Shown: positions 51,052 through 60,800 of the stretch, in pieces
How the letters are laid out: each line of letters begins with the position of its first letter
Position numbering within the stretch: position 1 is the stretch's first letter
DNA from: Methanoregula sp. UBA247
Lineage (GTDB): Archaea; Halobacteriota; Methanomicrobia; Methanomicrobiales; Methanospirillaceae
Length of the DNA stretch: 64,000 nt
Reading direction: 5' to 3'
NCBI GenBank assembly: GCA_002495055.1
Contig: DADR01000056.1
Coordinates: 1-64,000 of the forward strand
The notes under the pieces: generated by a model
The model's database searches: none
What the model saw: only the letters and a program-made list of their open reading frames with translations
Told to the model about the DNA's origin: nothing
Made by a program: the position numbers and the translations under genes

Positions 51052-51899
51052 CGCTTTTTCTTGTGAGCTGGCGGTGATGGGGGGCTAAACTCCTCTCCCT
51101 CAAGGAGCCTTCTTATGTGCATCTGACTGAACATTTTCATGTGCATAATCGCCCCCTTGTTCCGTGTATTGAGTACAGAACTGCTCCCTCCGATAAAGGG
51201 CGGGATCATGACGAGTTCCTCATCATCGACATTGAGCTCCAGAACATTTTCGAAGTTCATGAATTCCTTGGCCTCAAGAAATTCCGGGGGGGCAAACGGT
51301 GGGGGGGTATGGAATCGTGCCGGGGAAATGACGTGGATCTCGGCATTCTTCACCGAAAACATCCCGCACAATTTTTCAGAAAGTCCCGGCGTTTCGGATA
51401 TGACAATTAATTGTAATCGGATATTCTGGATTTTTATGTTTTCAATAAACGGGAGGTATCGATCCCCAATCACACACTCGATATGCTTCTTTGCCTTGCC
51501 GAAAAGGTCACGGATTTTATACTCGATGTTGGCGTCCCCATAGATGGTCCAGAGGGCATCTTCCTTGTCGGTGCGGACCTTCTCTTTCTCCAGCGTCCTG
51601 AGTGCCGCCAGTGCCAGATCGGCTGCTTTCCGGTGCCTGTCCATGAGAAGGTCAATGGCCATTTCAGGTGAGATCGCGCTGTACCGGGCAGGTTTTGAGA
51701 CTCTCTTTACAGCGAGTCCCATTTCCGCAAGACGATCCAGAGCCTCGTATACGCTCGGCTTTGATATGGAGAGAAACTCGATGATTTCCTTTGCTTCCGC
51801 GTTGTCGTACAAGACCAGCGTGGAGTAAACCCTCGCTTCATAGTTGGATAACCCGAGATCAATGAGCGATTTTATGAGTGCTGAGGGAATACTCTCCAT
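51048..51899 (-). CDS. TrmB-family transcriptional regulator
   Basis: 283 aa. The N-terminal winged helix-turn-helix (about 10-85: SNYEARVYSTLVLYDNAEAK, FLSISKPSVYEALDRLAEMG) is followed by a coiled segment and the TrmB effector-binding domain (GDRYLPFIENIKIQNIRLQL and later ELNVDDEELVMIPPFIGG). Classical TrmB proteins sense sugars or similar ligands and regulate transporters. It is divergent from the exporter genes 52023-55163, and palindromic sites sit between. It therefore probably represses itself and the exporter; the ligand is unknown. Confidence 0.9.
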   Translation of the reverse strand: MESIPSALIKSLIDLGLSNYEARVYSTLVLYDNAEAKEIIEFLSISKPSVYEALDRLAEMGLAVKRVSKPARYSAISPEMAIDLLMDRHRKAADLALAALRTLEKEKVRTDKEDALWTIYGDANIEYKIRDLFGKAKKHIECVIGDRYLPFIENIKIQNIRLQLIVISETPGLSEKLCGMFSVKNAEIHVISPARFHTPPPFAPPEFLEAKEFMNFENVLELNVDDEELVMIPPFIGGSSSVLNTRNKGAIMHMKMFSQMHIRRLLEGEEFSPPSPPAHKKKR

Positions 51900-51923
51900 A
51901 GTGTACTCATAATCGTTCAGTAG

Positions 51924-51940
51924 ATAAAAATTTTACTACT
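51924..51940. promoter_or_regulatory. TrmB operator site 1 (imperfect copy)
   Basis: On the minus strand the sequence reads AGTAGTAAAATTTTTAT, nearly the same as the perfect palindrome at 51988-52005. It lies around the expected minus-strand transcript start, about 25 nt past TATAAAAAG. TrmB binding would block its own gene. Assignment to TrmB is inference from symmetry and position. Confidence 0.65.
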
Positions 51941-51950
51941 TTTTTGGAAA

Positions 51951-51963
51951 CCTTTTTATATTC
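51951..51963. promoter_or_regulatory. shared TATA region between the divergent TrmB and exporter genes
   Basis: The sequence CTTTTTATATT reads as TATAAAAAG on the minus strand and as TTTTTATAT on the plus. It lies centrally between the two operator copies and could start both divergent transcripts. Confidence 0.5.
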
Positions 51964-51987
51964 CGGGTAATAACCTAGTTAAGAAAG

Positions 51988-52005
51988 TAGTAAAAATTTT
52001 TACTA
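51988..52005. promoter_or_regulatory. TrmB operator site 2: perfect 18-bp palindrome TAGTAAAAATTTTTACTA
   Basis: A perfect inverted repeat of two 9-bp halves, lying about 35 nt after the shared TATA box on the plus strand and 17 nt before the ATG of the exported-protein gene. A bound dimer would block the start or movement of RNA polymerase. The site has a nearly identical partner 64 bp upstream. Confidence 0.7.
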
Positions 52006-52022
52006 TAAAACTGAGGAAATCC

Positions 52023-53291
52023 ATGTTCAGTAATGAAAAACCTATAGCATTCCCGGCATCCCGGGATTTAACGGTAAAAAACAGACCGGTTCTTTTGGGA
52101 GCGGAAAATGTGCTCTCGACATGCTTTGCGATATCACGGTTCGGAATATTCCTGGTACTTATTGTAACAATGGGACTTCTGGCACTACCGGTAACTGCAT
52201 TCCAGACACCGGAATCTATTGTTGCTGCCGGCAATGTCTATGTATCCAATGTTACCTATGATCCCGGATCTTTTTTTACCGATGATACTGGTACCGTGGT
52301 GGTATTTGTTACCAATGGCAACTCCGACCAGAGTGTCGCCTTAAATCATGTAACTATTGGTGACAAAGATATCAGGCTCACGAGTTCTCCCTACGATTCC
52401 TCAACCAATATCGGTCCTCTCCAGAAGCAATCGTTTGTTTTTTCCGTTGTAGCTGATGCCCCCGATGGGACGTATTATCCAACGTTCTCCCTAAGCTTCC
52501 GCGATGCAGACAGTCTTTATTCCCGAGTACCGGTACAGGTGGATAACACACCCCTCGAACTAACGGTTATCGATAAACCCGACACCTTCGTCCAGGGGAA
52601 GAGAGAGACCATTTACCTGCAAGTGGCGAATCCCCGGAAAAATGATGTAAGGAGCGTAATGCTTGATGTTTCCGGCACGGGAGTTACCGTAAACCCTGAA
52701 AAAATATTTATCGGGAGCCTTGCGCCCGGTGCTAAAATGGCGGTAAACTTCACAGTAACCCCCGATCGGGAGACTCCCCTCGTTCTCACGGCAACGTACA
52801 ACAACGGTAACAATCCTCACAAAGTGACCATGGACCTCCCGATAACCTTTGGAATCGATAAAAAGCAGGCGAACCCGGTTGTCAGCAATATCCAGGTTAC
52901 CTCCAGCGCCGGAATTTATCACATCACCGGCGATGTGAATAATGCCGGACTGGAAACGGCAAATACCGTGACGGTCACTTCACTTTCTCCGGCACTTCCG
53001 CAGGATCCCTATAAGACGTATGTGGTTGGTGCCCTCAAACCGGATGATTTCGGTAGTTTTGAGGTTACCTTCTCTACAAATAGCACGTCAAGTATCCCGA
53101 TTCAACTGTCGTACAAGGATACGGATGGTAACCTGTACACCTCGGTACAGGATGTAAAAATTTCTGAAGTTGCAGCAAATTCTCCGGCAAGTGGGGGGTC
53201 GAATCTCCTCGTTCCCATTATTGCTGTGGTAATTGTGCTCTGCGTTTGCATCGGCGGATGGTACTTCTACGTGAGAAGGAACAAGAAGTGA
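52023..53291 (+). CDS. exported CARDB/S-layer-like protein tied to an ABC transporter
   Basis: 422 aa. A leader of about 35 residues, then a membrane helix (about 38-60: FGIFLVLIVTMGLLALPVTA), then three or more Ig/CARDB-like beta domains (for example VYVSNVTYDPGSFFTDDTG, GNSDQSVALNHVTIGDKDIR, VLTATYNNGNNPHKVTMDLP), then a final helix (VPIIAVVIVLCVCIGGWYFY) and RRNKK. Such COG1361-like proteins commonly accompany MacB-type ABC genes and may be the extracellular component. GAGG lies 7 nt before the ATG. It is first in the exporter operon. Confidence 0.82.
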   Translation: MFSNEKPIAFPASRDLTVKNRPVLLGAENVLSTCFAISRFGIFLVLIVTMGLLALPVTAFQTPESIVAAGNVYVSNVTYDPGSFFTDDTGTVVVFVTNGNSDQSVALNHVTIGDKDIRLTSSPYDSSTNIGPLQKQSFVFSVVADAPDGTYYPTFSLSFRDADSLYSRVPVQVDNTPLELTVIDKPDTFVQGKRETIYLQVANPRKNDVRSVMLDVSGTGVTVNPEKIFIGSLAPGAKMAVNFTVTPDRETPLVLTATYNNGNNPHKVTMDLPITFGIDKKQANPVVSNIQVTSSAGIYHITGDVNNAGLETANTVTVTSLSPALPQDPYKTYVVGALKPDDFGSFEVTFSTNSTSSIPIQLSYKDTDGNLYTSVQDVKISEVAANSPASGGSNLLVPIIAVVIVLCVCIGGWYFYVRRNKK

Positions 53292-53298
53292 CCTGTCT

Positions 53299-53976
53299 AT
53301 GAACGAACAACCCGTCATGGTGTTCAAAGACGTAGTCAAAGTATATCCTCTTCCCTCAGGTGACGTAACCGCACTTGATGAGATATCCTTCCAGGTTGAA
53401 CGAGGTGAGTTCATCTCGGTCATGGGCCCTTCGGGTTCCGGGAAGTCTACGCTCCTGAACCTCATGGGGTGCCTTGATACACCAACATCAGGAGATATCT
53501 ACATCAGCGGTACCCGTACCGGGGACATGTCGGATAAGGATCTGACCTATCTCCGGAGAGACCGGATCGGATTTATATTCCAGTATTTCAACCTGTTTCC
53601 CCTGCTCAACATCATCGAGAACGTCACCTTTCCCATGATGCTGAAATCCCAGAAATCGGTGGACCCGGAAAAGGGGAAGGAGGTGCTCCGGTCGGTTCAG
53701 CTGGATGATTCGCTCTTTACCCATACACCCACTGAGATTTCGGGTGGTCAGCAGCAACGGGTCTCTATCGCAAGGGCTCTCATCAATGACCCGGACATTC
53801 TTCTCTGTGATGAACCTACCGGCAACCTTGATTCAAAGACCGGAGCCGGTATCATGGACCTGATGTCAGAGCTCAACCGGAAGGGGACCACCATTATCAT
53901 GGTCACGCATGATTCGCATATTGCTGAATACTCGCGAAGGACTATCCGGATCGCAGACGGGAGAATCGTCCAATGA
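53299..53976 (+). CDS. MacB/LolD-type ABC transporter ATPase
   Basis: 225 aa. Walker A GPSGSGKSTLLN, Q-loop FIFQYFNLFPLLN, signature ISGGQQQRVSIARAL, Walker B ILLCDEPTGNLDSKT, H-loop MVTHDSHIAEY. The sequence type is that of LolD/MacB ATPases, which pair with four-helix MacB-FtsX permeases. It starts 7 nt after the exported-protein gene and overlaps the permease start (ATGA). Confidence 0.95.
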   Translation: MNEQPVMVFKDVVKVYPLPSGDVTALDEISFQVERGEFISVMGPSGSGKSTLLNLMGCLDTPTSGDIYISGTRTGDMSDKDLTYLRRDRIGFIFQYFNLFPLLNIIENVTFPMMLKSQKSVDPEKGKEVLRSVQLDDSLFTHTPTEISGGQQQRVSIARALINDPDILLCDEPTGNLDSKTGAGIMDLMSELNRKGTTIIMVTHDSHIAEYSRRTIRIADGRIVQ

Positions 53977-55163
53977 TCTTCTGGGAAATTGCAAAACGCA
54001 ATATCCGGATCCACATGCTCCGTTCAACTCTCGCGATGCTCGGTATCGTGATCGGTGTGGTTGCCATTGCGTCCATGGGAATTTTAGGTAACAGCCTGGT
54101 GGCAACAGTCTCGGAAAGTCTCTCATCGGTAGGGGACAGTGTTACCGTCAGCCCGTATTCCGGAGGCGGCGGTGGCATGGGAGGCGGGGGTAGTGGAACC
54201 TCAGTTAACCTGAAGCTTTCCGACCAGAATTTCCAGCAGATCAAACGAGCTGTGGCACCGAACGTGGCAATACCGGTGCTCTCGACATCGGAACGCATGA
54301 AAGTGGGTGTTGGCACTGATGATATTGTTGCGACCATCTATGGCGTTGATCCACAGTATATCCCGGATCTCAAGCTGGTGTTAACCGCTGGTGATTACAA
54401 CAATGGGAATTCCGGCTGTCTTGTCGGTTTCACCTTTGCCAAGGATCATAATATCAAAGTCGGCTCACGGATTTCCATCGGCAGTGATGGCGAGAAGGGC
54501 ACGCTCCGCGTCACCGGCATCATTGAGGAACGGGGAATGAGCTTCGATCTCAGTACCGATAATGCGATTGTGGCTACACAAGACTGGTTTGACAACACCT
54601 ACAACCGGAACGATTACGATCAGATCATTGTCAAGGTAAAAGAGGGGCAGGATACAGCGGATGTCAAAACCCTCATCGAAAAACAACTGAACAAGCGGGA
54701 AAAGATTGTCAGCGTGATGGACAGCAAGGCAACGCTGGCGACCATCTATTCGACGTTTGGTACGGTCACAACCTTTGTCACTGCAATCGGCGGGATCTCT
54801 ATGGTCGTCGCGGGTGTATCGATCTTTAATATCATGATGATGTCCGTCAGCGAGCGTATCAAGGAGATCGGCATCATGCGCAGCATTGGAACGCAGAAAA
54901 AAGAAGTGATGAGCATGTTCATCTACGAAGCAGCAATCCTCGGGGTGATCGGCAGCATTGCCGGGGGTATTCTGAGTATAGTTGCCGGGTATCTCATCAG
55001 TGCCCTGATGCTGGGCTCAACCAAGTACCTGATCACGATGGCCAATGCGCTCTCTGTCGGTGAGGGGATTTGCTTTGGGATCGTCGTCTGTCTTGCCTGC
55101 GGCATTTACCCGGCCTGGCAGGCAGCGAACTTAAACCCGATCGATGCACTCAGGCATGAATGA
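53973..55163 (+). CDS. MacB/FtsX-type ABC transporter permease
   Basis: 396 aa. One helix near the N-terminus (TLAMLGIVIGVVAIASMGIL), a large external periplasmic-core domain (about 40-255) containing an unusual Gly-rich loop (SPYSGGGGGMGGGGSGTSVN), then three C-terminal helices (for example FVTAIGGISMVVAGVSIFNI) with the typical ISMVVAGVSIFNIMMMSV-ERIKEIGIMRSIGTQKKEV motif. Probable mechanotransmission exporter or release machine. It is the last intact gene of the TrmB-controlled group. Confidence 0.93.
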   Translation: MIFWEIAKRNIRIHMLRSTLAMLGIVIGVVAIASMGILGNSLVATVSESLSSVGDSVTVSPYSGGGGGMGGGGSGTSVNLKLSDQNFQQIKRAVAPNVAIPVLSTSERMKVGVGTDDIVATIYGVDPQYIPDLKLVLTAGDYNNGNSGCLVGFTFAKDHNIKVGSRISIGSDGEKGTLRVTGIIEERGMSFDLSTDNAIVATQDWFDNTYNRNDYDQIIVKVKEGQDTADVKTLIEKQLNKREKIVSVMDSKATLATIYSTFGTVTTFVTAIGGISMVVAGVSIFNIMMMSVSERIKEIGIMRSIGTQKKEVMSMFIYEAAILGVIGSIAGGILSIVAGYLISALMLGSTKYLITMANALSVGEGICFGIVVCLACGIYPAWQAANLNPIDALRHE

Positions 55164-55174
55164 GCTGAACGGCA

Positions 55175-55336
55175 ATGAGTACTCTTTTTTTAACTGATGC
55201 GAAAGGCACCAGATCCACGGCTGGGCCGCAGGGTGTTGCAATCCTGACCGGCAATCCGAAAAAGGCCAACCTGAGTTTATCAGGGCCGATGATCATCGGG
55301 AAGAGGATCTATCGTATGTATGATACAGGAAAATAA
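55175..55336 (+). pseudogene. truncated MATE-efflux-transporter-like N-terminus
   Basis: A 53-aa frame begins MSTLFLTDAKGTRST and contains VAILTGNPKKANLSLSGPMI followed by IGKRIYRMYDTGK. The pattern LTG(N/D)PKKA..LS.PMIIG is the conserved N-terminus of MATE multidrug exporters, but it stops at the first helix; the rest of the roughly 450-aa protein is absent. It is directly behind the ABC exporter, so this may be the relic of another efflux gene. It could be chance, though motif match is good. Confidence 0.5.
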
Positions 55337-56363
55337 GCCCGATTAGGGCTCCGAATCCCTTCCTCGTCCTCAGCTCCTCTAAGAAAAAGCCCGTAAAACC
55401 GTTTTTTTCGGTACAAGTAAAGAATATGCCCAATTACTGCTCTGTTCTCCAAAATACGGCAGATTTACCCCTCATACAGAGCCTGCCAAAGGTCATGCAA
55501 TCAAGGCTGGTTTCACCACACAGTATTACCCACAGAGGGTTCCATAAACCCTGCCAGAACACCACTTTGAGCGTAATTTTCTCCCACGACGATAGCATAA
55601 AAAGGGCAGAAGGAAGGAGCCAGGACATGGTAAGATTATCGTGCATTTGAGGGAGGTGCATTCAGGAGTGGTAAAATCTCCCCAATACGGGCTTATTTTG
55701 GCAAAAAGCGTAGACCAGGATCCGGGCAACTCGCATAAAATCGCGAATTACTGGTCAATTTTTTTACCATCCCGGATTTTTGGGGTTTTCAGGGGAAACC
55801 GGCATTATTAAAGGCCTAAAAATGACCCTGACAGACCTTTTTGGTTGACTGATCTCATGTGGGATCAACTATTCCTGCCGATGAACAAAAAGAACCCCTG
55901 TTTTGATCTTTAAGGGAGGGTGGAGAAAATTCACGTCTTCTTTTTCAACATAATCTTTCCTCATGTTCCATAAATGCCAAAAACGTCAATCGGGACACAA
56001 TATACGCGTATTTTCTTTTTGGGACGGTGCCGGCTACCGGTCTTATTGGGGTGTTTTTTATCGCATTTTTTCCAATTCCTGATTTACGGGTGTGGAATCC
56101 AAAATACCCGGGTTTAACAGGATAAAAACCGGCCTTTTTATTCCCTTTTGGTTGGCAGATCTCCACTTTTATGGCCTGGAGTATGGAGAAGGGAAAAAGG
56201 GCTGTTTCTGGGGCCGGGTTTTTTTTTGGGAGAGGCTGGTGCTGGTGCAGCCCCGGGTTTTGTAAAGAATGGAGAAGTCAGGAACGCGTTTCTTTATAAA
56301 AACACATGCAACGCCGACATCAAACACAAAGAAAAAAACGCACAACCGGATGAAGGCGATCTA
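55337..56363. other. gene-poor island of 1 kb
   Basis: No gene was recognised. T-rich and G-rich runs alternate. The motif AACCGGCCTTTTTATT (56127-56142) is the reverse complement of one at 50854-50869, and CCCAATACGGGC (55681-55692) is the reverse complement of one at 50702-50713. A similar pair of blocks, about 55788-55856 and 56115-56163, each join an AAACCGGC element to CTTTTGGTTG and GATCTC. These suggest old repeats. Confidence 0.45.
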
Positions 56364-56651
56364 TCAGACCTCGTTTCCAGAAGAAAATGAATCCGCAGGG
56401 TCGTCTTTCTGCTGATGGTACTCCACCAGCCTCCTCACCTCGTCCTGCACTTTCTGTTTATCCTGGAACCCGGTGAAGAGGATCCGGACGTTATCGATGT
56501 CATCTTTCAGGTAGGCTGCTTCAGGCCAGAGAATGAGCACGATCTGGCCGTCCGGCCCGAAATGCAGTTCCTCGCTCTCCCCTTTCATATAGCGTTCCCG
56601 CTGCTCCTTTGTCGGGGCTGCATACTTATTCTCGAACCTGAAGACGCCCAT
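56364..56651 (-). CDS. hypothetical protein, 95 aa
   Basis: Not recognised. A charged soluble protein: GVFRFENKYAAPTKEQRERY, then LHFGPDGQIVLILWPEAA, DNVRILFTGFQDKQKVQDEV, and an acidic tail. The reading frame has good protein composition and follows no neighbour closely. Methanomicrobia have many such lineage-specific small proteins. The gene faces the DUF4013 gene from 270 nt away. Confidence 0.5.
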   Translation of the reverse strand: MGVFRFENKYAAPTKEQRERYMKGESEELHFGPDGQIVLILWPEAAYLKDDIDNVRILFTGFQDKQKVQDEVRRLVEYHQQKDDPADSFSSGNEV

Positions 56652-56894
56652 CTTGCACTCTCGCGGTTAGTGAGTTTGTGGTGGGGGAGGTTATACTTGT
56701 TGAGATGGGGATGTTTGCGATGGTTGGGTCTTTTTTCACGCTTCTCTTTGTCCTTTTAAAATGATTAAAACCGTTTTCAGATTCTATGTGTTTCTTGTGT
56801 CATCGCCATTATGTCATAAAATGCGGTTCGAAACCGGACTTTGCATTGTTATTGTGGGTTAGCGTATCTTGAAAACCCCACCTTTCCAACACTT

Positions 56895-56903
56895 GATATA
56901 CAT
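56895..56903 (+). promoter_or_regulatory. TATA-like box of the DUF4013 gene
   Basis: GATATACAT is centred 26 nt before the ATG at 56925, so the transcript is predicted to begin at or near the start codon (leaderless). This decides for the inner start over the longer frame. Confidence 0.55.
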
Positions 56904-56924
56904 TCATCCCCCGTAGATTATTCT

Positions 56925-57725
56925 ATGGATATCGAAGCATTACTTTCAGACTCGTTTGCCTATGCACAGGAAGCCCTCGTGGGAAAATGGGTGCGATGGG
57001 CGACCTTCATTATCCTCGCCCTCCCGTTCTCGCTCGTCCAGTTCGTCTTCGACCCGAAGACAATCTCGACTGGCACGAAGATGAACTGGGATGCAGTCCC
57101 GTGGGGCCAGGTCGCGGTTCTCTTCGGCATCGGCATTCTCCTCTCGTTCTTCCTCTCGGGCTATACTGTCCGCATATACCGGGGAGTAAAACCAGCCCCC
57201 GACTTCACCGGATGGGCATGCCTGTTTGTCGATGGCATCAAACTCGCTATTGTATGGCTCCTCTGGATGCTGCCCCTCTTTATGGTGCTGGCAGCGGGAG
57301 CCGCTGTTGCGTTCGGAATCTACTTCTCTGCCCCGGCAGCTGCGCCGAATATCACCCTCCTGCTCCTCGTGCTTCTCCTCCTTCTCGTGGAGTGCGTCCT
57401 CTTTGTAATCGTCATGCTCTTTGGCATCCTTGGAGCAGTCCGGTTTGCCCGGACGGGAAGCATCCGCGAGGGGATCCGGTTTTCACAGATTCTCACGACG
57501 ATCCGGACCATGGGATGGCTTTCCTATATCCTTGCCCTCATCGTGTCCATCGTTATCGCGGTTATCTATGCCGTCATTACAGGTATCCTGTCTTTTATCC
57601 CGTATATTGGCTGGGTGCTCGTCCTCATTGTTGCCCCGTTCTTCTCGATCCTTATCGCCCGGTACTTCACGCTGGTTTATGATCAGGGTGAGCCGCAACC
57701 GGTCCTGACAGTACCGGAAGTATAA
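56925..57725 (+). CDS. DUF4013 family integral membrane protein
   Basis: 266 aa with about six membrane helices. The N-terminus (DIEALLSDSFAYAQEALVG and KWVRWATFIILALPF) and the later GSIREGIRFSQILTTIRTMG repeat-like motif match DUF4013. The family is common in methanogens and of unknown function, probably related to small multi-pass transporters or insertases. The longer ORF from 56841 would begin with a Cys-rich peptide unlike the family. Confidence 0.85.
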   Translation: MDIEALLSDSFAYAQEALVGKWVRWATFIILALPFSLVQFVFDPKTISTGTKMNWDAVPWGQVAVLFGIGILLSFFLSGYTVRIYRGVKPAPDFTGWACLFVDGIKLAIVWLLWMLPLFMVLAAGAAVAFGIYFSAPAAAPNITLLLLVLLLLLVECVLFVIVMLFGILGAVRFARTGSIREGIRFSQILTTIRTMGWLSYILALIVSIVIAVIYAVITGILSFIPYIGWVLVLIVAPFFSILIARYFTLVYDQGEPQPVLTVPEV

Positions 57726-57879
57726 TCAACTCCTTTTTTGTGATCTCATAGAAATTTTAGTCTAATCCGGGGGTGCGGAAAACAGTATCGTTTTATTCTG
57801 TCAGCAGGTATATGCCCGGGTTTCCTGTTCCACCGCTCATTGAAGACAACAACATCACCGTACGAAATATCCCTGTTAT

Positions 57880-60800
57880 TCAGGAACCAGGGTCATCACG
57901 GTCCCTTCGGAGCGATATTGCTACGATATGGGCAAATGATTTCAGAAGCTCTGGTGAGGGATCGGGCTGACCGGCTTTCATTGCAAGTATTGATGTACCA
58001 TAAAGATTCCCCTCAACGACATATGCAATAGCAATAAAACGATCGATACTCATCAGCTTCTGGATACTCATGCTGACTAATGCGGGGATTTGGCCAAAAC
58101 TGACCTCCGTCAGTGTCTTTCTCTTACCGATAATAGTGGTGACCATCTCCCGGTACATGTCGGTACTGACCGGTGATTTCACATCACCAGGCCGTTTCCC
58201 CAGCAACTGGATGATCTTCTCAAGCATACCCGGTGCCATCTCAAAATTGGTAACCTGCAGCGTGCGGTCAGTGGGATCATACACGCAGAACAGGGTCATA
58301 ACCGCCCCGGACAACTTCATGAGCTCTTTTACTGCCTGTTCCGGAACGGATTTACCCTTGGGCAGGGATGCAAATTCAAGGGCGAGCTGGTTTATTGTCT
58401 GAAGCACCAGGTTCTGTTGGTGCAGTGCTTCCTCAGCTCGTTTCAGTTTTGTTACTTCCGCTGTCACGGTCATGATGGCACGCCGGTCGTTGATCGTAAT
58501 GGGGATGGCAGAGAACTGGACATGGACACGCCTGCCCTCCTTTCCCGTCACTGCTATAGGTACATTCTCAAGTTTGCCCACAATTACCATGCGTGCCACG
58601 AGTTTGGCGGAGTCCATAAGGGAAAGCAGTCCCAGTTCCACGTGGTTCTTTCCCAGGATCTCTGTTTCCGTATACCCGCTGCACTCTAAGAACGCTGCAT
58701 TGACCTCCAGGAATTTATTATCCGGGTAACTGTTTATCGCGATGGGGTACGGGCTGTTCTCGAAGATGGTCCGGAACTTTCTCTCACTCTCGTGCAAAGC
58801 CTCAAGGGCGTTCCTGCGCCCGATCTCGGCAGCCGCTTTTACAGCGATGATGTCGATGATCTCCCGGGCAGAAGGAGGCAGAATAAGGGATGTTCGCGTC
58901 ATCATACAGAGGATCCCTACCACCTGCCCTTCGAAATTGCGCAGCGGTGTTCCGGCATAGCCCCGGATATTAAACTTTTGAAGATCCCTGCTTTCCGGGA
59001 AGAGGTTGCGGACCTCGTCCGGATACAAACAGAATCCCCGTTGGGCGGTATTTTCACAGGGAGTCCCTTTCAGGGTGTAAGAATAATCCGCAATTTTTTG
59101 GCCGTCAAGGAGCATGGAGAGCACCTGCACGTGTTCCTTGTTTGGGGTGATCTCCCCAATCATGATACAGTCCACCCCCAGCCAGGTACTGATACTCTCT
59201 GTTATCCGGTCCAGTGAATCTAAGCCGGTCGTTCCTACCATGCCCGCAACCATGGCCTGGAACGCTGACTCTGTTTCTTTGCGTTCCGTGATATCTTCTA
59301 CCGTCAGGAGGATGTGAGGCTTGCCGCTCATCATAATGACACCGGATGAAAAGCGGCAGGTCCGGATTTCACCGCTTTTTGTCCGGCACGGTAATTCCAT
59401 GCCTTGTACCTGACGCTGGTTACGGATCGGGGAGACTATCTGTGCAAAAGCATCAGCATCAGCAAAAATTCCTAATTCCTCTGGCGTTTTACCAATCACT
59501 TCATCTCTGGCATACCCGGAATGTATGGAAAACGTGTCATTGACATCGACAAATACACCATCAGTTGCCGATACGAGGGTTAGCGAAACCGGATTGCTCT
59601 GGAAAACAGTAGCGAATTTGTGTTCTGATTCACGTAATTCTTTTTCTGCCCGTTTACGCTCGGTAATATCCCGGATGGACTCTATCGCCCCGGTAATCCT
59701 GCCATCCCTGTCGTAAAAGGGAGATGCTTTCAACCAGACAACCCGTTCTGTGGCACCAGGAGGGGTCAGGACAGTTTCTGCTGTAAAGGTACTGCCTTCT
59801 TTTAAAATGTGCCGGTAGTGCTTCCTCACCTCCGGATCGTCTTTGAAGATAAGGTCAAGAAGGACCGGTCGATGCTTCCCGTATATTGCAATTGCATACG
59901 CATAATCCCCCCTTCCCACAATATCCCCGGCTTTGACACCGGTCATTTCTTCAATGGCGCGATTCCAGGCAATAACGGTGCCCTCACTGTTTACAACAAA
60001 CGTAGCGTCGGGAAGAAAATCGATGATGTCGGCAAACCTGCGTTCACTTTCTTTGATAGCCTGTTCAGCCCGTTTACGCTCGGATATATCAGTCGCAATA
60101 CTAAGGACCACGTCCCGGTCTCCCCACCGGGCGATCTTTGCGTGGACTTCGAGCGGGATCTGTTGCCCATCTTTTCGGGAATGCACGACCTCAAGTGATT
60201 CCTCACCGGATTTCTTTAGTCTCTCCAGACGTTCAGCAAGGGATTTTGCAGACTTTGATATATCGAGTTGCCCGAGATTCAGATCCAGGAACTCACTGAG
60301 CGAATAACCATGAAGATCGAGATTCTTTTTATTCGAATACAGAAAATTACCTGAAAAATCAGAGACCGTAATGGCAGCGGGAGAGGCATTGACCAGATCG
60401 GCTAGAAGAGCGTTTTCTTCATGGGCCATGATCTCCCCGGTCCGATCTTCAAGGATGATAACTACGCCCTTTTCTCCCCAGCTAAATACAAGAGGGATTA
60501 TTCGGATACGGAATGCCCTCCACTCCTTTTGTACCGGAATCCACGCATTCACGACAGATTCTTTCCCTGACATTCCCTGCCGTACGGGATCGCGGATCCG
60601 ATCGATCAGACCGGGGCCGATGAACGTTGTATTGATATCCAGTTTTTCAATCTGATCTTTGCTGATTCCAAATGCCCGAAGAAATGAATTATTTATATTA
60701 CGAACAGTATACCTTTCATCAAGAACAAGGATAAGATCCGACGATTGGCCGAGGATCTGGTCGAACGGGAGTCTTGTTGAGAGAGTATATGATTTCGCCG

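Noticed and set aside
56987..57682. 231-aa frame in the DUF4013 region
   Set aside because: Same strand, other frame; rich in Pro/Arg/His from GC-biased codon positions, whereas the DUF4013 frame has clear membrane helices.
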